From Acidobacteriaceae bacterium KBS 89 (GTDB lineage Bacteria > Acidobacteriota > Terriglobia > Terriglobales > Acidobacteriaceae): a DNA stretch of 64,000 nucleotides. Of the stretch, positions 45,122 to 54,900 are shown piece by piece (the first letter of the stretch is position 1; every line of letters begins with the position of its first letter). A model generated the notes under the pieces. The model was not told where the DNA came from, made no database searches, and saw only the letters and a list, made by a program, of their open reading frames with translations. Made by a program: the position numbers and the translations under genes. Location of the stretch: positions 558,001-622,000 of the forward strand of contig KB906756.1 in NCBI GenBank assembly GCA_000381605.1. Direction: 5' to 3'.

Positions 45122-48100
45122 CTAGAAGGTAAACCTTCCCGAGAACTGGAACGCGCGGGCGTCTGCAGTTGCAAAGTTAACCGTGCCCAACGTGGCCGTA
45201 TCCACATTAACACCGATCTGATTGTTCGATGCGTTCTCACCAAACGTAACCGTGTTGGTTACGTTCTGGCAATCAACACCGAAGATAAACTTCGCCCGTT
45301 CCGTAATATCAAACGTCCGGCGAAGCGAAGCGGAGAGCCGGTAGATCCCGGGGCCGCGCAGACCATACGGTGCAACGCGCCCCAGATCGCCGATCGAGTA
45401 ATCCTTCGAGTTGCAGTAGGGACCGCTGCTGGCGGTGCAGGCAACGCCTCCCGCTCCTATCCCCGAAGCTGTGCTTGGAATCGCTCCAGTGAGATAGCTC
45501 TTGGTTCCCAGGGTCGCCGCGGTGACGCCGTCACCCCATCCGCCATTTTGTCGCACAGCGCCATGGAAATTTGGATTCGCATCCGGCATGCACTGCCCCT
45601 GTCCCACATTCTGAGTCGCGTTGCAGGTCGCGACAAGCGCCAGCGGTATTCCCGACGAGTACTGGAATATCTCCGAAAACTGCCATCCACCAAGCAATGC
45701 CCGCACTGCGAATTTATCGCCGCCGATCTTGTTCTTGCCGAACGGCGAATCATAGACCCCGAAGATGCTCAGGCTCTGCGGCTGGCTGTTGATGCTGTTG
45801 GAGCGGTCGATGCGATTCTTCGAATAGTTCTGACCACTGGCAACATAGGCACCCGGAATGTCGTATCCACTACGCTGCGTCCCTGCATCGTCAATGTTGT
45901 GCGAATAGGTGTAGTTGATATTCAGAGTCAGGCCGTGAGAAGCGCGTTGGCTCACAGAAAGCTGGAAGGCGTTGTAGTTGGCATTCGCAACGTTCGTGCC
46001 CCACGTATCCGTTGTGCCCGAATACTGTGGCTTCCACACCAGCATGTGCTGAATAGTCGCGTTGGAATTAACTGCCGCAGCCGCCGTGTATCCCGGATAA
46101 GGAATGGGAAGCGTCAGTCCCGTCGCCGCCTGCGCCGCCGCGATGTTTGCCGGCGTGGCTGGCTTGCTCAGATTCGAGCCCAGCGCGAGCCACTTCGGAT
46201 CAAGCTGACCGGCATACAGCCCACGCATATTTGCTGCGCCGGCGATGAAGTGGCTCTGGCTCCCAACGTAGTTCACCGTCACAACCAGGCTGTTCGTAAT
46301 CTCGCGTTGCATGCCGAAGTTATAGAAAGAAAACTCCGGCGCGCGACCCGAGAGGTACGGATCCGCAAAGGCGATTCCCGTTCCCACCCCGCCTGACGTA
46401 CCCGTCGCGCCATTGCACTGAGCGATGGCCTGGCCGGAACATACAAAGTACCCCGTACCTTGTAGCTGACTCGTAGCTGTAATTGGCGCAATACCAGGCA
46501 GAACGTAGCCTGGTCCACCGAAGTTCGCGTTGGGTGCCGAGAACCCCGGGTTGTTATTCAGATAGAACGCCGGTCCGGCCGACGGGCCCGCAGCGCCGTC
46601 CGCAAAAGAGGTCGTGCTGTTGAATCCCGCCTGCCCGGTTCCCGTTCCAGCTCCACCCGCTCCTCCCGTCCCGCCCGCATGGGAATAGAGAATCCCCCAT
46701 CCTCCGCGGAACACGGTCTTGTCATCGGCAGAATAAGCGAAGCCGAGACGTGGTCCGAAATTCTTCCAGTAGGTGTTGACCGGAGTGCTGCACTCACAGC
46801 TGACGCCCGCACCGCGATGACCTGCAAATTGAAGCAACCCGGGACTGCCCGTGAGCGGGTTGATGAGATTCGGATTAAGGAAGGACCAGCGGTCCTGTGC
46901 CTCGCGATACGTCGGAAGGTAGTCCCAGCGCAGCCCAAGGTTCAGCGTCAACTTTGGAATAACCTTGTAATCGTCCTGGAAGTAAAGTGCAGCAGGATGG
47001 AATCGTCCACCCACAAGGCTGAACGGCTGCAGAGTAGCGCTCGAGCTGCTGACAGCGCCGAGCATGTAACTGGCATAGGAATAGCCAGTGTTCGCGGTGT
47101 AGGTCGATCCGGTAAGGCTGGAGGTTTCCTTCACGCTGAAGTTCAGCGGAGTCGGCGTGGAGGGCCCGTCAGCGGTGCTTGCATTGTTCTCCAGCCATTG
47201 GAACTGGCCGCCGAAGTTCATCGAATGCTTTCCCTTCAGCAGATTGATATTGTCCAGCGCCGTGTAGGTCTCGGAGACGTTCGTGGTGGTAGGCGTATTG
47301 CCGACCCAACCGATTGCCGTACCAGTTGAAATACCGGCTGGAGGATTGGCTCCGTCGAACGAAGTATTGGGGAAGTTCTCCGAGGCCTGCCCGGCAGGAA
47401 GCCCGGTGACGCCCGCCGCGGTTAGAGCATACTGCGGGGTTCCCTGAGTAATATTCTGCACCGGCGGTCCGCCGAAGTTCATAAAGCCATACTTGAACTG
47501 ATTGACGAGGTGAGGACTAAACGTAAAGGTGTGCTCAAGTTCCGCCCAGTGTCCGGCCACCGTTGACTTGGTGGAGGCGTAGTACGGCACAGGCAGAGGC
47601 GCTGCGCCGGCGCTGGTGTACGGGACGGCATGGCGGTTGCCGCCGGTGATCGCAAACGAGAGCGTCTGACGCGTAGAGATGTTGTAGTCCACGCGGCCCG
47701 AGTAAAGCCAGTTATCGAAGCCACTGGGAATGCCTCCGATGTAATTGTTTTGAATGGTTCCCGTCGTTGCGATCGTCGGGTCAGGCAGAAACTTCTGCAT
47801 ATACTGCGTAATCGGCGAAAGCTGGCTAGCCGGAATCACATTGATCGGCGAACCATTCTTGACAGGGTTGCCCGACGCACCGTTACTTGTTCCCGGACCA
47901 TAGCCGTACTGATACCGGCAGGGACCGTTCGTGCTGTGCGCCGTGCAACTCGCTAGCGTAGTTGGATCGTAAATGGGATAGTTGATCCCGGCAGTGTTCC
48001 CGAGGCCACCGTTGGCCGTTGAAAGCAGTTCTTGAAAATTACCCTGCCTCATGAGCAAAGTAGGAATGGTGGTAGCGGATGGGTTGGCGCCCAGACGTGA

Positions 48101-49150
48101 GCGAAACTTGTCGTACGTTGCATAGAAGAAAAGCTTGTCGTGGCCATTGAATAAAAATGGAATCTTGACTGGGCCACCAACTGCAAAGCCAAGCTCTGTC
48201 TGATGCTCAGGCGGTTTGGGTCCTGGGACGGTAACGACCACTCCGTTCTGAACAACTTTTTGCGTATTGCCACCGCCGGGCTTCGAAGAGAACGACCATG
48301 CGTCGAATGCAGTGTTCCGGAAGTAGGCAAAGACCGATCCGTGATACTGATTGGTTCCAGATTTTAGGTTGTAGTTTTCCAGGCCTGCGCCCTGGTACTC
48401 AGCGGAGAACCCGCTGGTGACAACCTTGATCTGGTCGATCGCCTCCAGGGGAACGATGTTAAAGACCGGCCGGTTATCCCCTTGCTGGCTCAATGTGGTC
48501 AACGGTAGCCCGTCTAGGTAGAGTTCTCCCAACCGCTGTCCCGTGCCGCCAATGATCGAAGAACGTCCACCGGGATTGACCTGCGCGCCCGGCAGCAGAT
48601 TGGAAAATTGGGTAACGTCTCGCTGCTGGCTACCCGAAATCAAAAGCGGTAACGCCATATAAACGTTGTTCGAAATCGTGCCGCCGAGCGTCGAGTTCGT
48701 CGTCTCAAGCGCCGGAGGAGTATCAGACACAGTGACTATCTCATTCTGGCTCCCCGTCTTCAGGCTGACATTGAGTCCAACATTGCTCAAGGCATCGACG
48801 ATGAGCTTTTCCTGCTTGAATGTAGTGAATCCGTCGGCGCTTACCGTAACCGTGTAGGTGCCGGGAAGAAGCGGAGAGATGTTATAGAGACCGCCTGAAG
48901 AAGCAGTGCGCTTGGTGTCAACGCCTGTAGCGTCGTTGTGCGCGACCACGACAGCATTCGGAATAAGTGCCCCTGTCGCATCGGTCACAGTACCGCTAAT
49001 GGCGCCCTGCCCACCACTCTGTGCCCTCGCAGCCGGCAAGATCAACCCAACGCACGCGAGCATCACGACTAGAAAGGCAATGCCCCTAAGTTTTCTCGCG
49101 GTCCGCACGTGCCCTGACGCAGCACTATTCCTAAACAAATTCTTTCGCAT
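45122..49150 (-). CDS. Oar-like TonB-dependent outer-membrane receptor (receptor 3)
   Basis: A 1342-aa protein, the largest of the three receptors. After a basic N-terminus comes a signal peptide (GIAFLVVMLACVGLILPAARA-Q), the carboxypeptidase-regulatory-like domain (GAISGTVTDATGALIPNAVV to LNVSLKTG, about residues 48-130), a plug-like region (NVYMALPLLISGSQQRDVTQF, LGELYLDGLPL) and a barrel ending in SGRFTF. AGGAG lies eight bases before the ATG. It heads the GH105-galK-galT-GH42 series on the minus strand, so its probable ligand is a galactose/uronate-containing pectic oligosaccharide (inference). Confidence 0.88.
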   Translation of the reverse strand: MRKNLFRNSAASGHVRTARKLRGIAFLVVMLACVGLILPAARAQSGGQGAISGTVTDATGALIPNAVVVAHNDATGVDTKRTASSGGLYNISPLLPGTYTVTVSADGFTTFKQEKLIVDALSNVGLNVSLKTGSQNEIVTVSDTPPALETTNSTLGGTISNNVYMALPLLISGSQQRDVTQFSNLLPGAQVNPGGRSSIIGGTGQRLGELYLDGLPLTTLSQQGDNRPVFNIVPLEAIDQIKVVTSGFSAEYQGAGLENYNLKSGTNQYHGSVFAYFRNTAFDAWSFSSKPGGGNTQKVVQNGVVVTVPGPKPPEHQTELGFAVGGPVKIPFLFNGHDKLFFYATYDKFRSRLGANPSATTIPTLLMRQGNFQELLSTANGGLGNTAGINYPIYDPTTLASCTAHSTNGPCRYQYGYGPGTSNGASGNPVKNGSPINVIPASQLSPITQYMQKFLPDPTIATTGTIQNNYIGGIPSGFDNWLYSGRVDYNISTRQTLSFAITGGNRHAVPYTSAGAAPLPVPYYASTKSTVAGHWAELEHTFTFSPHLVNQFKYGFMNFGGPPVQNITQGTPQYALTAAGVTGLPAGQASENFPNTSFDGANPPAGISTGTAIGWVGNTPTTTNVSETYTALDNINLLKGKHSMNFGGQFQWLENNASTADGPSTPTPLNFSVKETSSLTGSTYTANTGYSYASYMLGAVSSSSATLQPFSLVGGRFHPAALYFQDDYKVIPKLTLNLGLRWDYLPTYREAQDRWSFLNPNLINPLTGSPGLLQFAGHRGAGVSCECSTPVNTYWKNFGPRLGFAYSADDKTVFRGGWGILYSHAGGTGGAGGAGTGTGQAGFNSTTSFADGAAGPSAGPAFYLNNNPGFSAPNANFGGPGYVLPGIAPITATSQLQGTGYFVCSGQAIAQCNGATGTSGGVGTGIAFADPYLSGRAPEFSFYNFGMQREITNSLVVTVNYVGSQSHFIAGAANMRGLYAGQLDPKWLALGSNLSKPATPANIAAAQAATGLTLPIPYPGYTAAAAVNSNATIQHMLVWKPQYSGTTDTWGTNVANANYNAFQLSVSQRASHGLTLNINYTYSHNIDDAGTQRSGYDIPGAYVASGQNYSKNRIDRSNSINSQPQSLSIFGVYDSPFGKNKIGGDKFAVRALLGGWQFSEIFQYSSGIPLALVATCNATQNVGQGQCMPDANPNFHGAVRQNGGWGDGVTAATLGTKSYLTGAIPSTASGIGAGGVACTASSGPYCNSKDYSIGDLGRVAPYGLRGPGIYRLSASLRRTFDITERAKFIFGVDCQNVTNTVTFGENASNNQIGVNVDTATLGTVNFATADARAFQFSGRFTF

Positions 49151-49516
49151 CGCAGGTCTCCTGAAAATCCTTCAGTTTTTGAAACGTTCAACTCTCAGTC
49201 AAATGGTTCGACCATATGGATCGACTTATTGGCACGCATCGGAATCTACGGGACTGCAGAAACGAATGTCAATAGAAAAATTATTCCCGCTTTAGGAATT
49301 TCCGAGCGCTCGTTTGGTCGCGACATTTCGCAGCACTGCATTGGCGACACGACAACCCAGTTCTCCAGCGGCAAGAACAAGTTGGACGGCCTGAATCTCT
49401 ACCGAACCACTCTTGTTTCCGGTTGAATTGTCGTGGCCTCGCGCTGCCCTGCGACCGCGTTGACGAGAAATCCAAAGTAGAAGAAGGCCCCGCACCGACC
49501 GTTTTTTTGGTCGTAC
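49151..49516. promoter_or_regulatory. receptor 3 promoter region with LacI-type palindrome
   Basis: This 366-nt gap precedes receptor 3 and follows the ABC permease gene, both on the minus strand. TTGAAACGTTCAA at 49179-49191 is a 13-nt palindrome of the type LacI-family regulators bind, 29-41 nt upstream of the receptor ATG. TCGACCATATGGATCGA at 49208-49224 contains the perfect 8-nt palindrome CCATATGG. The receptor 2 control region shares the GAAACGTT core. Otherwise I see no gene here. Confidence 0.45.
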
Positions 49517-52099
49517 CTACTCCTCGCGCAGGACCTCAAGCGGCTTCCGCCCAAGGATGCGGTGGCTCGCAAGCCACCCCGTCGCCACCGTCAGAGCAGC
49601 AGTCCCCAAAAGCGCTCCCAGAGTCCAGGTCCACTGAAAGTGATACGCCACCGTAAGCCGTTTCAGCAGAACGCGCGCGATGATATTCGCGAACAGGATC
49701 CCAACCGTCCCCGCAACAAACCCAAGCACCGCAAACTCGATCGAAAACACGGTAGCAATTCGCCGACGCGTCGCACCTAGCGTCTTCAGCACCACCACCT
49801 CCCGAATCCGCCGGTACCGTGTACCCGCGATGGAGCTCGCGAGAATGATCACCCCGGCAAAGATCGAAAACGCAGCCAGGAACTGAATCACATACGTAAT
49901 CTGGATCACCACCGCCCGCACCGTCTCCAGTGCCTGCGCCACATTGATCACCGTCACCGTGGGATAAGCCTTATACAACGCCCGCTGCAACTCCCCCACG
50001 CGCGCCGGATCCACATGCACCCCTCCATACCATACAACCGGCAGCCCCGAAAGAGCAGCCTGCGGCAAAATAAACTCCGCTCGCGAATAGGCGTGCTGCC
50101 CATCGGCCTTCGTCAACGCGACCACAGTAGCGACGATCTGACTGTCCTGCGCCGCAAACGTAATGTGCGACCCCACATGCACACCCAGTCGCGCTGCCTG
50201 CCGCTGGTCAATCGCGACCACTGCCCCCTTCTCGTCCGCCCCCCACCACTTCCCTTCCACGACCTTCGTACCCGGAGGCTCACTCGCCGACCAGCTCAGA
50301 TTGATCGATCGCAGCATACGCCTCGGAAAGTTTTTCAACTTCGCCTCATTCGCCGGCACCCCATCGATATCAATCACCCGCGACGAAATCACCGGCAGCA
50401 GCTCCGGCTCAACCGTGACACTCTTCTGCGACTTCAGTAGCATCCGTATCCCATTAATCTCGCTGTTCGTAATATCGATCAGAAAAACGTTCGGCAGGTT
50501 AGGCGCAGCCGAAATATGCAGCTCCGACACAACAGCCTTCTGCACCAGATAGACCGTCATGATCTGCATTACACCCATTCCCAGCGCCGCAAGCAGCGCC
50601 GCAGAAGGGTTCCCCGGGCGATACAGATTCGCCAACCCATGACGCACCGCCGACGGCAGATGCAGCCGAGTCTTCGACAAAAAGAATCGCAATCCCGCCA
50701 GCACCGCGGCCGAAGCAAGCAGCAGCACCCCAAGCACGAGAACCAATCCCACCGAAAACACCTGACCCACAACAACAGAATCACTCAGCGTAGTAGCAAT
50801 CGCCGCCAGTCCCGCAAGAATCAGCACCGCCGCCCCGATCTGGGCAAGGTTCTTCGTAATCTTCCGCCAGATTCCCGCCACAAATGGATCGTCGTTATCA
50901 TCGACCGCCCTGCGCAGAATCAAAATCGGCCGCACTCCGCGAATATCCAGCAGCGGCGGCAGCGTAAACAAAAGCGTCGTCAGCGTCCCGACGGCAAGCC
51001 CAGTCAGCACCGTACTCAACTGCACATGCAACTCCGTATCCACATGGATCAGCTTCGCCAGCAGATAAGGAAAGCTCAGCTGCACCCCAACCCCGAGCGC
51101 CACTCCGAGCACACCTCCGGCCGCGCCCAGCAAAAGCGTCTGCAGCAGATAAATCTTGATGATCTGCCCCGACCGCGCCCCCAGCGACTTCATGATCGCA
51201 ATCGTATCCAGCCGCTGTTGAAGATGCGCCCGCATCGCCATCGCCACGCCGATCGCACCCAGCACCAGTGCCACCAGGCTCATCAGCGACAGCAGACTCG
51301 TAGCACGATCCAGCCCCTGTGTCAGCGCCGGGTTCGTCTCGCGGTAATCAATAATTTGTGCCTCTGGAAGTAGCTTTTCCAGCCGCGTCTTCAAGTCCGC
51401 CACGGCCTTGTCAGAGATTGGTGCCCCATTCCGTGGCCTCGGCACCTTGAACAGATACCGCTGCCCCGCGTGACTTCCCGGCGCCAGCAGCCCGCTCGCC
51501 TCAAGCCCTTCACGCGAGATCAACACCCGCGGCCCAGCCGCAAAGCTGCTCGACAGCCTGTCCGGTTCATTCACCACCACCGAGGCAATCCGAAAAAGCT
51601 TTGTACCGATCTTCAACTGATCGCCAACTTTGAGATTCAACCGAACCAGCAGATCGTCCGCGACTGCCACCGTGTCAGGCCCCAGCACCGTCTTCAACGG
51701 CGCAGCGGGCGCCAGCTCCACCTCGCCATAAAACGGATACACCGCCGGATCGACCGCCTTCAGCGAAACCAGCAGCGGATCAAGCGTCTTCGCAGATGAA
51801 GCCATCGAGAGCAATTCCGTCACCGGAGTGATCGCGTCCCCGCTCGCCTCAATCTCATCCAGCCCCTTCTGTTCCTCCACCGTCGGCTGTTGAAACATCC
51901 GCGCCGAAAGATCAGCCGCCATAATGCTGCGCGCCCGGTCCAGCAACGTACTCCGGAACGAAGAAGAAAATCCCCGCACACCCGTCAACGCCGCCACGCC
52001 AATCGCGACAGAAAGGATGACAAAGAAAAACTTCCCTCGCGACGAGTGCATCTCGCGAGCAGCGATCTTAACGGCAGAACGATAGCTGAGCGCCGCCAT
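49517..52099 (-). CDS. ybbP: ABC transporter permease, YbbP-like (FtsX fold)
   Basis: An 860-aa inner-membrane protein. One helix near the N-terminus (FFFVILSVAIGVAALTGV) is followed by a periplasmic MacB-like domain, then helix clusters around residues 275-400 (LMSLVALVLGAIGVAMAM, LLGAAGGVLGVALGVGV), 430-520 and a last FtsX block near the end (FLAAFSIFAGVIILASSIAGTRYRRIREVVVLKTLGA). The double FtsX layout and length match E. coli YbbP. Such exporters are thought to extract lipids, peptides or lipoproteins. Its ATG shares one base with the stop of the ATPase gene (TGATG), so the two form one unit. Confidence 0.9.
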   Translation of the reverse strand: MAALSYRSAVKIAAREMHSSRGKFFFVILSVAIGVAALTGVRGFSSSFRSTLLDRARSIMAADLSARMFQQPTVEEQKGLDEIEASGDAITPVTELLSMASSAKTLDPLLVSLKAVDPAVYPFYGEVELAPAAPLKTVLGPDTVAVADDLLVRLNLKVGDQLKIGTKLFRIASVVVNEPDRLSSSFAAGPRVLISREGLEASGLLAPGSHAGQRYLFKVPRPRNGAPISDKAVADLKTRLEKLLPEAQIIDYRETNPALTQGLDRATSLLSLMSLVALVLGAIGVAMAMRAHLQQRLDTIAIMKSLGARSGQIIKIYLLQTLLLGAAGGVLGVALGVGVQLSFPYLLAKLIHVDTELHVQLSTVLTGLAVGTLTTLLFTLPPLLDIRGVRPILILRRAVDDNDDPFVAGIWRKITKNLAQIGAAVLILAGLAAIATTLSDSVVVGQVFSVGLVLVLGVLLLASAAVLAGLRFFLSKTRLHLPSAVRHGLANLYRPGNPSAALLAALGMGVMQIMTVYLVQKAVVSELHISAAPNLPNVFLIDITNSEINGIRMLLKSQKSVTVEPELLPVISSRVIDIDGVPANEAKLKNFPRRMLRSINLSWSASEPPGTKVVEGKWWGADEKGAVVAIDQRQAARLGVHVGSHITFAAQDSQIVATVVALTKADGQHAYSRAEFILPQAALSGLPVVWYGGVHVDPARVGELQRALYKAYPTVTVINVAQALETVRAVVIQITYVIQFLAAFSIFAGVIILASSIAGTRYRRIREVVVLKTLGATRRRIATVFSIEFAVLGFVAGTVGILFANIIARVLLKRLTVAYHFQWTWTLGALLGTAALTVATGWLASHRILGRKPLEVLREE

Positions 52100-52860
52100 C
52101 AGCCCTCCGCTAGCGCAGCTTCGCGCGGAGCGGCAGCCGGGTTCGGATTAATCTCATCCGCAATGATCAACCCATCGCGCAGCACAATGCGCCTGTCCGC
52201 ATACGAGGCCAGCACCGGATCATGCGTCACCAACACCAGCGTCGTGCCCTCCGTGCGGTTCAGGTTCAGCAACAGCTCCAGCACATGCGCTCCATTTGTC
52301 GTGTCGAGATTTCCCGTCGGCTCGTCTGCAAGCACAATCGGCGGTCTCAGAATGAACGCTCTCGCCAGGGCTACCCTCTGCTGCTCACCACCGGAAAGCT
52401 GCACCGGATAGTGCTCCATCCGATCGCCCAGCCCAACGCTGTTCAACAGCTCGCGCGCCCGTCCAAGGCCGCTCTCTCGCGAATCGGCGTTCAACTCATG
52501 CGGCAGCAGAACATTCTCAAGCGCCGTCAACGTCGGAATCAACTGATATGACTGGAAGACAAACCCGATCGTCTTGCCTCGCACCTGCGCCAGCTTGTCC
52601 TCCGGCAGGTAGCTGATCTCAGTGCCGTTCAGACGAACACTCCCCGCACTCGGCGTATCCAACCCCGCCAGCAACCCCAGCAGCGTCGACTTGCCGCTTC
52701 CGCTCGACCCCATCACTGCAGCAAACTGCCCCTGCGGAACGGTAAAGTCCAGCCCCTTCAAAATGTCTACCGTGCGGCTGCCATTTCGGATGGACTTACG
52801 AAGTCCTTCAACAGAAATCATCGGAGTCGGTTGGCTCAACTGGGTCGTTCCCCTTCCCAC
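52099..52860 (-). CDS. ybbA: ABC transporter ATPase, YbbA/LolD-like
   Basis: A 253-aa ATPase with Walker A GSSGSGKST, Q-loop FVFQSYQLIPTLTALENV, signature LSGGEQQR, Walker B IVLADEPTGNLD and switch His in VTHD. It belongs to the MacB/LolD/YbbA group that works with FtsX-type permeases and is coupled to the downstream permease gene. The start is uncertain: GTG at 52858-52860 as given, or ATG at 52819-52821, which would remove 13 residues; neither has a clear ribosome site. It is divergent from the esterase gene (115-nt gap). Confidence 0.92.
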   Translation of the reverse strand: MGRGTTQLSQPTPMISVEGLRKSIRNGSRTVDILKGLDFTVPQGQFAAVMGSSGSGKSTLLGLLAGLDTPSAGSVRLNGTEISYLPEDKLAQVRGKTIGFVFQSYQLIPTLTALENVLLPHELNADSRESGLGRARELLNSVGLGDRMEHYPVQLSGGEQQRVALARAFILRPPIVLADEPTGNLDTTNGAHVLELLLNLNRTEGTTLVLVTHDPVLASYADRRIVLRDGLIIADEINPNPAAAPREAALAEG

Positions 52861-52975
52861 TTACTGCTTACCACTTACTGTTAGATACGCTCTCAACTGC
52901 GGTTTCGTTCTCTTGTGGCGTGGCCAGTGGCTCTGCCAATACACTCCGACCCTGACGGTTTGGTACCGTGTAGAC

Positions 52976-53698
52976 ATGCGGAGAACTGCATCCACAGCTA
53001 TTCTAGCGGTCCTGGCCCTCTCCCTTCTGGGCTGCCGGACCAGCCAGACGAACAAACAGCCCGAAACACAGGACCCGAGCCCGCCCGCAACTGCAACAGG
53101 AGCTCCCATCGCGCCCCCACAGCCCTCCCCGTTAACGGCCAATGACAAACGCCCCCTCATCGTCTGCTTCGGCGACAGCCTCACCGCCGGCTACGGCACC
53201 GACCTCGACAAAAGCTACCCCGACTACCTCCAGGCCGACCTCGACGCCCGCGGCTACCACTACCGCGTCGTCAACCAGGGCATCAGCGGCAACACCACCA
53301 AAGACGGCGTAGAACGAGTCGACGGCATCGTCGCCATGAAGCCCGCCGTCGTCGTCGTCGAGTTCGGCGGCAACGATGGCCTCCGCGGCCTCCGCATCGA
53401 AGACTCGCGCGCCAACCTCGACAAGATCGTCGCCACCCTCCAGGCGAGCGGAACAAGGGTCGTACTCGCCGGCATCACCCTCCCTCCCGACTACGGCCCC
53501 GACTACATCAAGCAGTTCAACGAAACTTACTCCCTGCTCGCCAAAAAATACAACGTCCCATTGCTCCCTTTCCTCCTGAAGAACGTCTTCGGCGTCGAAG
53601 GCATGATGCAGCGCGACAACACCCACGCAACCGCCGAAGGTAACAAGGTCGTAGCCAAAAACGTCCTCCCCCTCGTTCTTCCCCTTCTCAAAAAGTAG
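52976..53698 (+). CDS. tesA: TesA-like SGNH/GDSL esterase (lipoprotein)
   Basis: A 240-aa protein with a lipoprotein signal (LALSLLGC, lipobox Cys at about residue 20) and a Pro/Thr-rich spacer before the hydrolase domain. SGNH blocks are clear: CFGDSLTAGYG (catalytic Ser), NQGISGNTT, EFGGNDGLRG (Asn) and RDNTHATAEGN (catalytic Asp and His). Such enzymes act as arylesterase, thioesterase or lysophospholipase. E. coli TesA is soluble in the periplasm, whereas this one should be membrane-anchored. The ATG at 52976 begins the signal; the frame is open further upstream into the divergent ABC gene but without coding character. Gene order tesA/ybbA/ybbP is as in E. coli. Confidence 0.88.
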   Translation: MRRTASTAILAVLALSLLGCRTSQTNKQPETQDPSPPATATGAPIAPPQPSPLTANDKRPLIVCFGDSLTAGYGTDLDKSYPDYLQADLDARGYHYRVVNQGISGNTTKDGVERVDGIVAMKPAVVVVEFGGNDGLRGLRIEDSRANLDKIVATLQASGTRVVLAGITLPPDYGPDYIKQFNETYSLLAKKYNVPLLPFLLKNVFGVEGMMQRDNTHATAEGNKVVAKNVLPLVLPLLKK

Positions 53699-53845
53699 TC
53701 TCTCGATCACTTATGATTGATCAAGCTATCGGCCAAAGTTCATAAGCTTGTCAACAGGCTCCAATTGGCGATCCTCGGGTGTGATCGCATACTGAAGAAA
53801 CTCCATCTTGTGTGTTCCATCGCTATTGAAAACGTCCTGTTGAAC

Positions 53846-54640
53846 CTAATGGCTTCTCTGGTAGTGAAGATTGATGGCATCCAGATAACCAGACAATTCC
53901 ACGTGTTGAGACACGTCACTAGCCTTTTTAAGATAGGCAGCTACAGGGAAGGTCTCCGGAAGACCAAAGTACTTTCTCGTCTTCGGTCGATCGATGTACG
54001 AGGTGCCCACAGCTTCGAAGTCTTTGTATAACGCCGCAACTTCATTGGAGTGGACCCAGTCCCCACCCCGGGAGCCATTTACTGTCAGAACCCACAAATG
54101 CCCGTCTGGACCGTACGTCGCACAAGCCACCAGAAACCCAGGTGGAGCGCGGAAGATGCGAACAACACTGATCGCGCTCAACTCACCCTTCTCTTCGGGA
54201 GGCGAGATCTGCACTTCGGGCTCATGCAATATCCCGTTGTCGGACAAACTAACGTGAAAGTCGATTGGTTGGTGGTGGTATTCCGCGGCGTAGTAGTAGG
54301 TCGACTCGGCAAAAACAGTGCCGTAGGGACCTTGCATCAAGACTTGAAATTTGTTTTTTGTGTGGATCGTACCGTCGGGATCAAGAAAAAAGGTGTTGTA
54401 GTCCACGCGCTGACCGCGTCCCAAGTGGTCGATCAGGAAGCCCCTCTGAACCCCCATCCGCCAATAGAACTCCTGGTCGGGAATTGGCCGGAGAGGAAGA
54501 TCCCCTTCAAGATTCACCTTCAAGGTGTCCGGTGCGATATGCATCGTCCGAAACTGCTCTATGGAGAGGCGGCATCCGACCAGACCAGTCAGTAGGACGA
54601 ACGCCGTGGCAAAGATTGCGTTCCGGACACTAATTTTCAA
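53846..54640 (-). CDS. hypothetical lipoprotein, possibly truncated by an in-frame stop
   Basis: A 264-aa protein I do not recognise. It starts at a TTG with GGAA upstream and has a lipoprotein signal (ATAFVLLTGLVGC). The rest is a soluble beta-rich sequence with repeated Tyr/His (ESTYYYAAEYHHQ). The TAG at 53846-53848 is followed in the same frame by 39 more codons that read like protein (including GTHKMEFLQYAITPEDRQLE) before a second TAG at 53726-53728. The stop may therefore be a nonsense mutation, with the intact gene spanning 53726-54640 (303 residues if repaired). It stands alone, convergent with the esterase gene. Confidence 0.6.
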   Translation of the reverse strand: MKISVRNAIFATAFVLLTGLVGCRLSIEQFRTMHIAPDTLKVNLEGDLPLRPIPDQEFYWRMGVQRGFLIDHLGRGQRVDYNTFFLDPDGTIHTKNKFQVLMQGPYGTVFAESTYYYAAEYHHQPIDFHVSLSDNGILHEPEVQISPPEEKGELSAISVVRIFRAPPGFLVACATYGPDGHLWVLTVNGSRGGDWVHSNEVAALYKDFEAVGTSYIDRPKTRKYFGLPETFPVAAYLKKASDVSQHVELSGYLDAINLHYQRSH

Positions 54641-54900
54641 ATTTGTTCCAATGTTCGCCTGAATTTCTCAACCACACGAATATACCTCTATGCCGCAGCA
54701 TCGTTGGATAGGAGCAACTAGCCCGGCATGTGCGATGAGGCTGATTCTATTGTCCTGGTTGTTGCCCCATTTTTCTTTTGCCATTTTCCGCCCAAATATC
54801 ACATGTCAACCCCCATGACCACCTAACCCATTACCTAACAACAACATCCACCTGGCGCATTAGTTATATTCAAACCGCTATACTGAATACATGGATCTGA

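Noticed and set aside
49491..49513. CGACC and GGTCG around a seven-T run as terminator of the ABC operon
   Set aside because: The T-run is in the loop rather than after the stem, which does not fit an intrinsic terminator.
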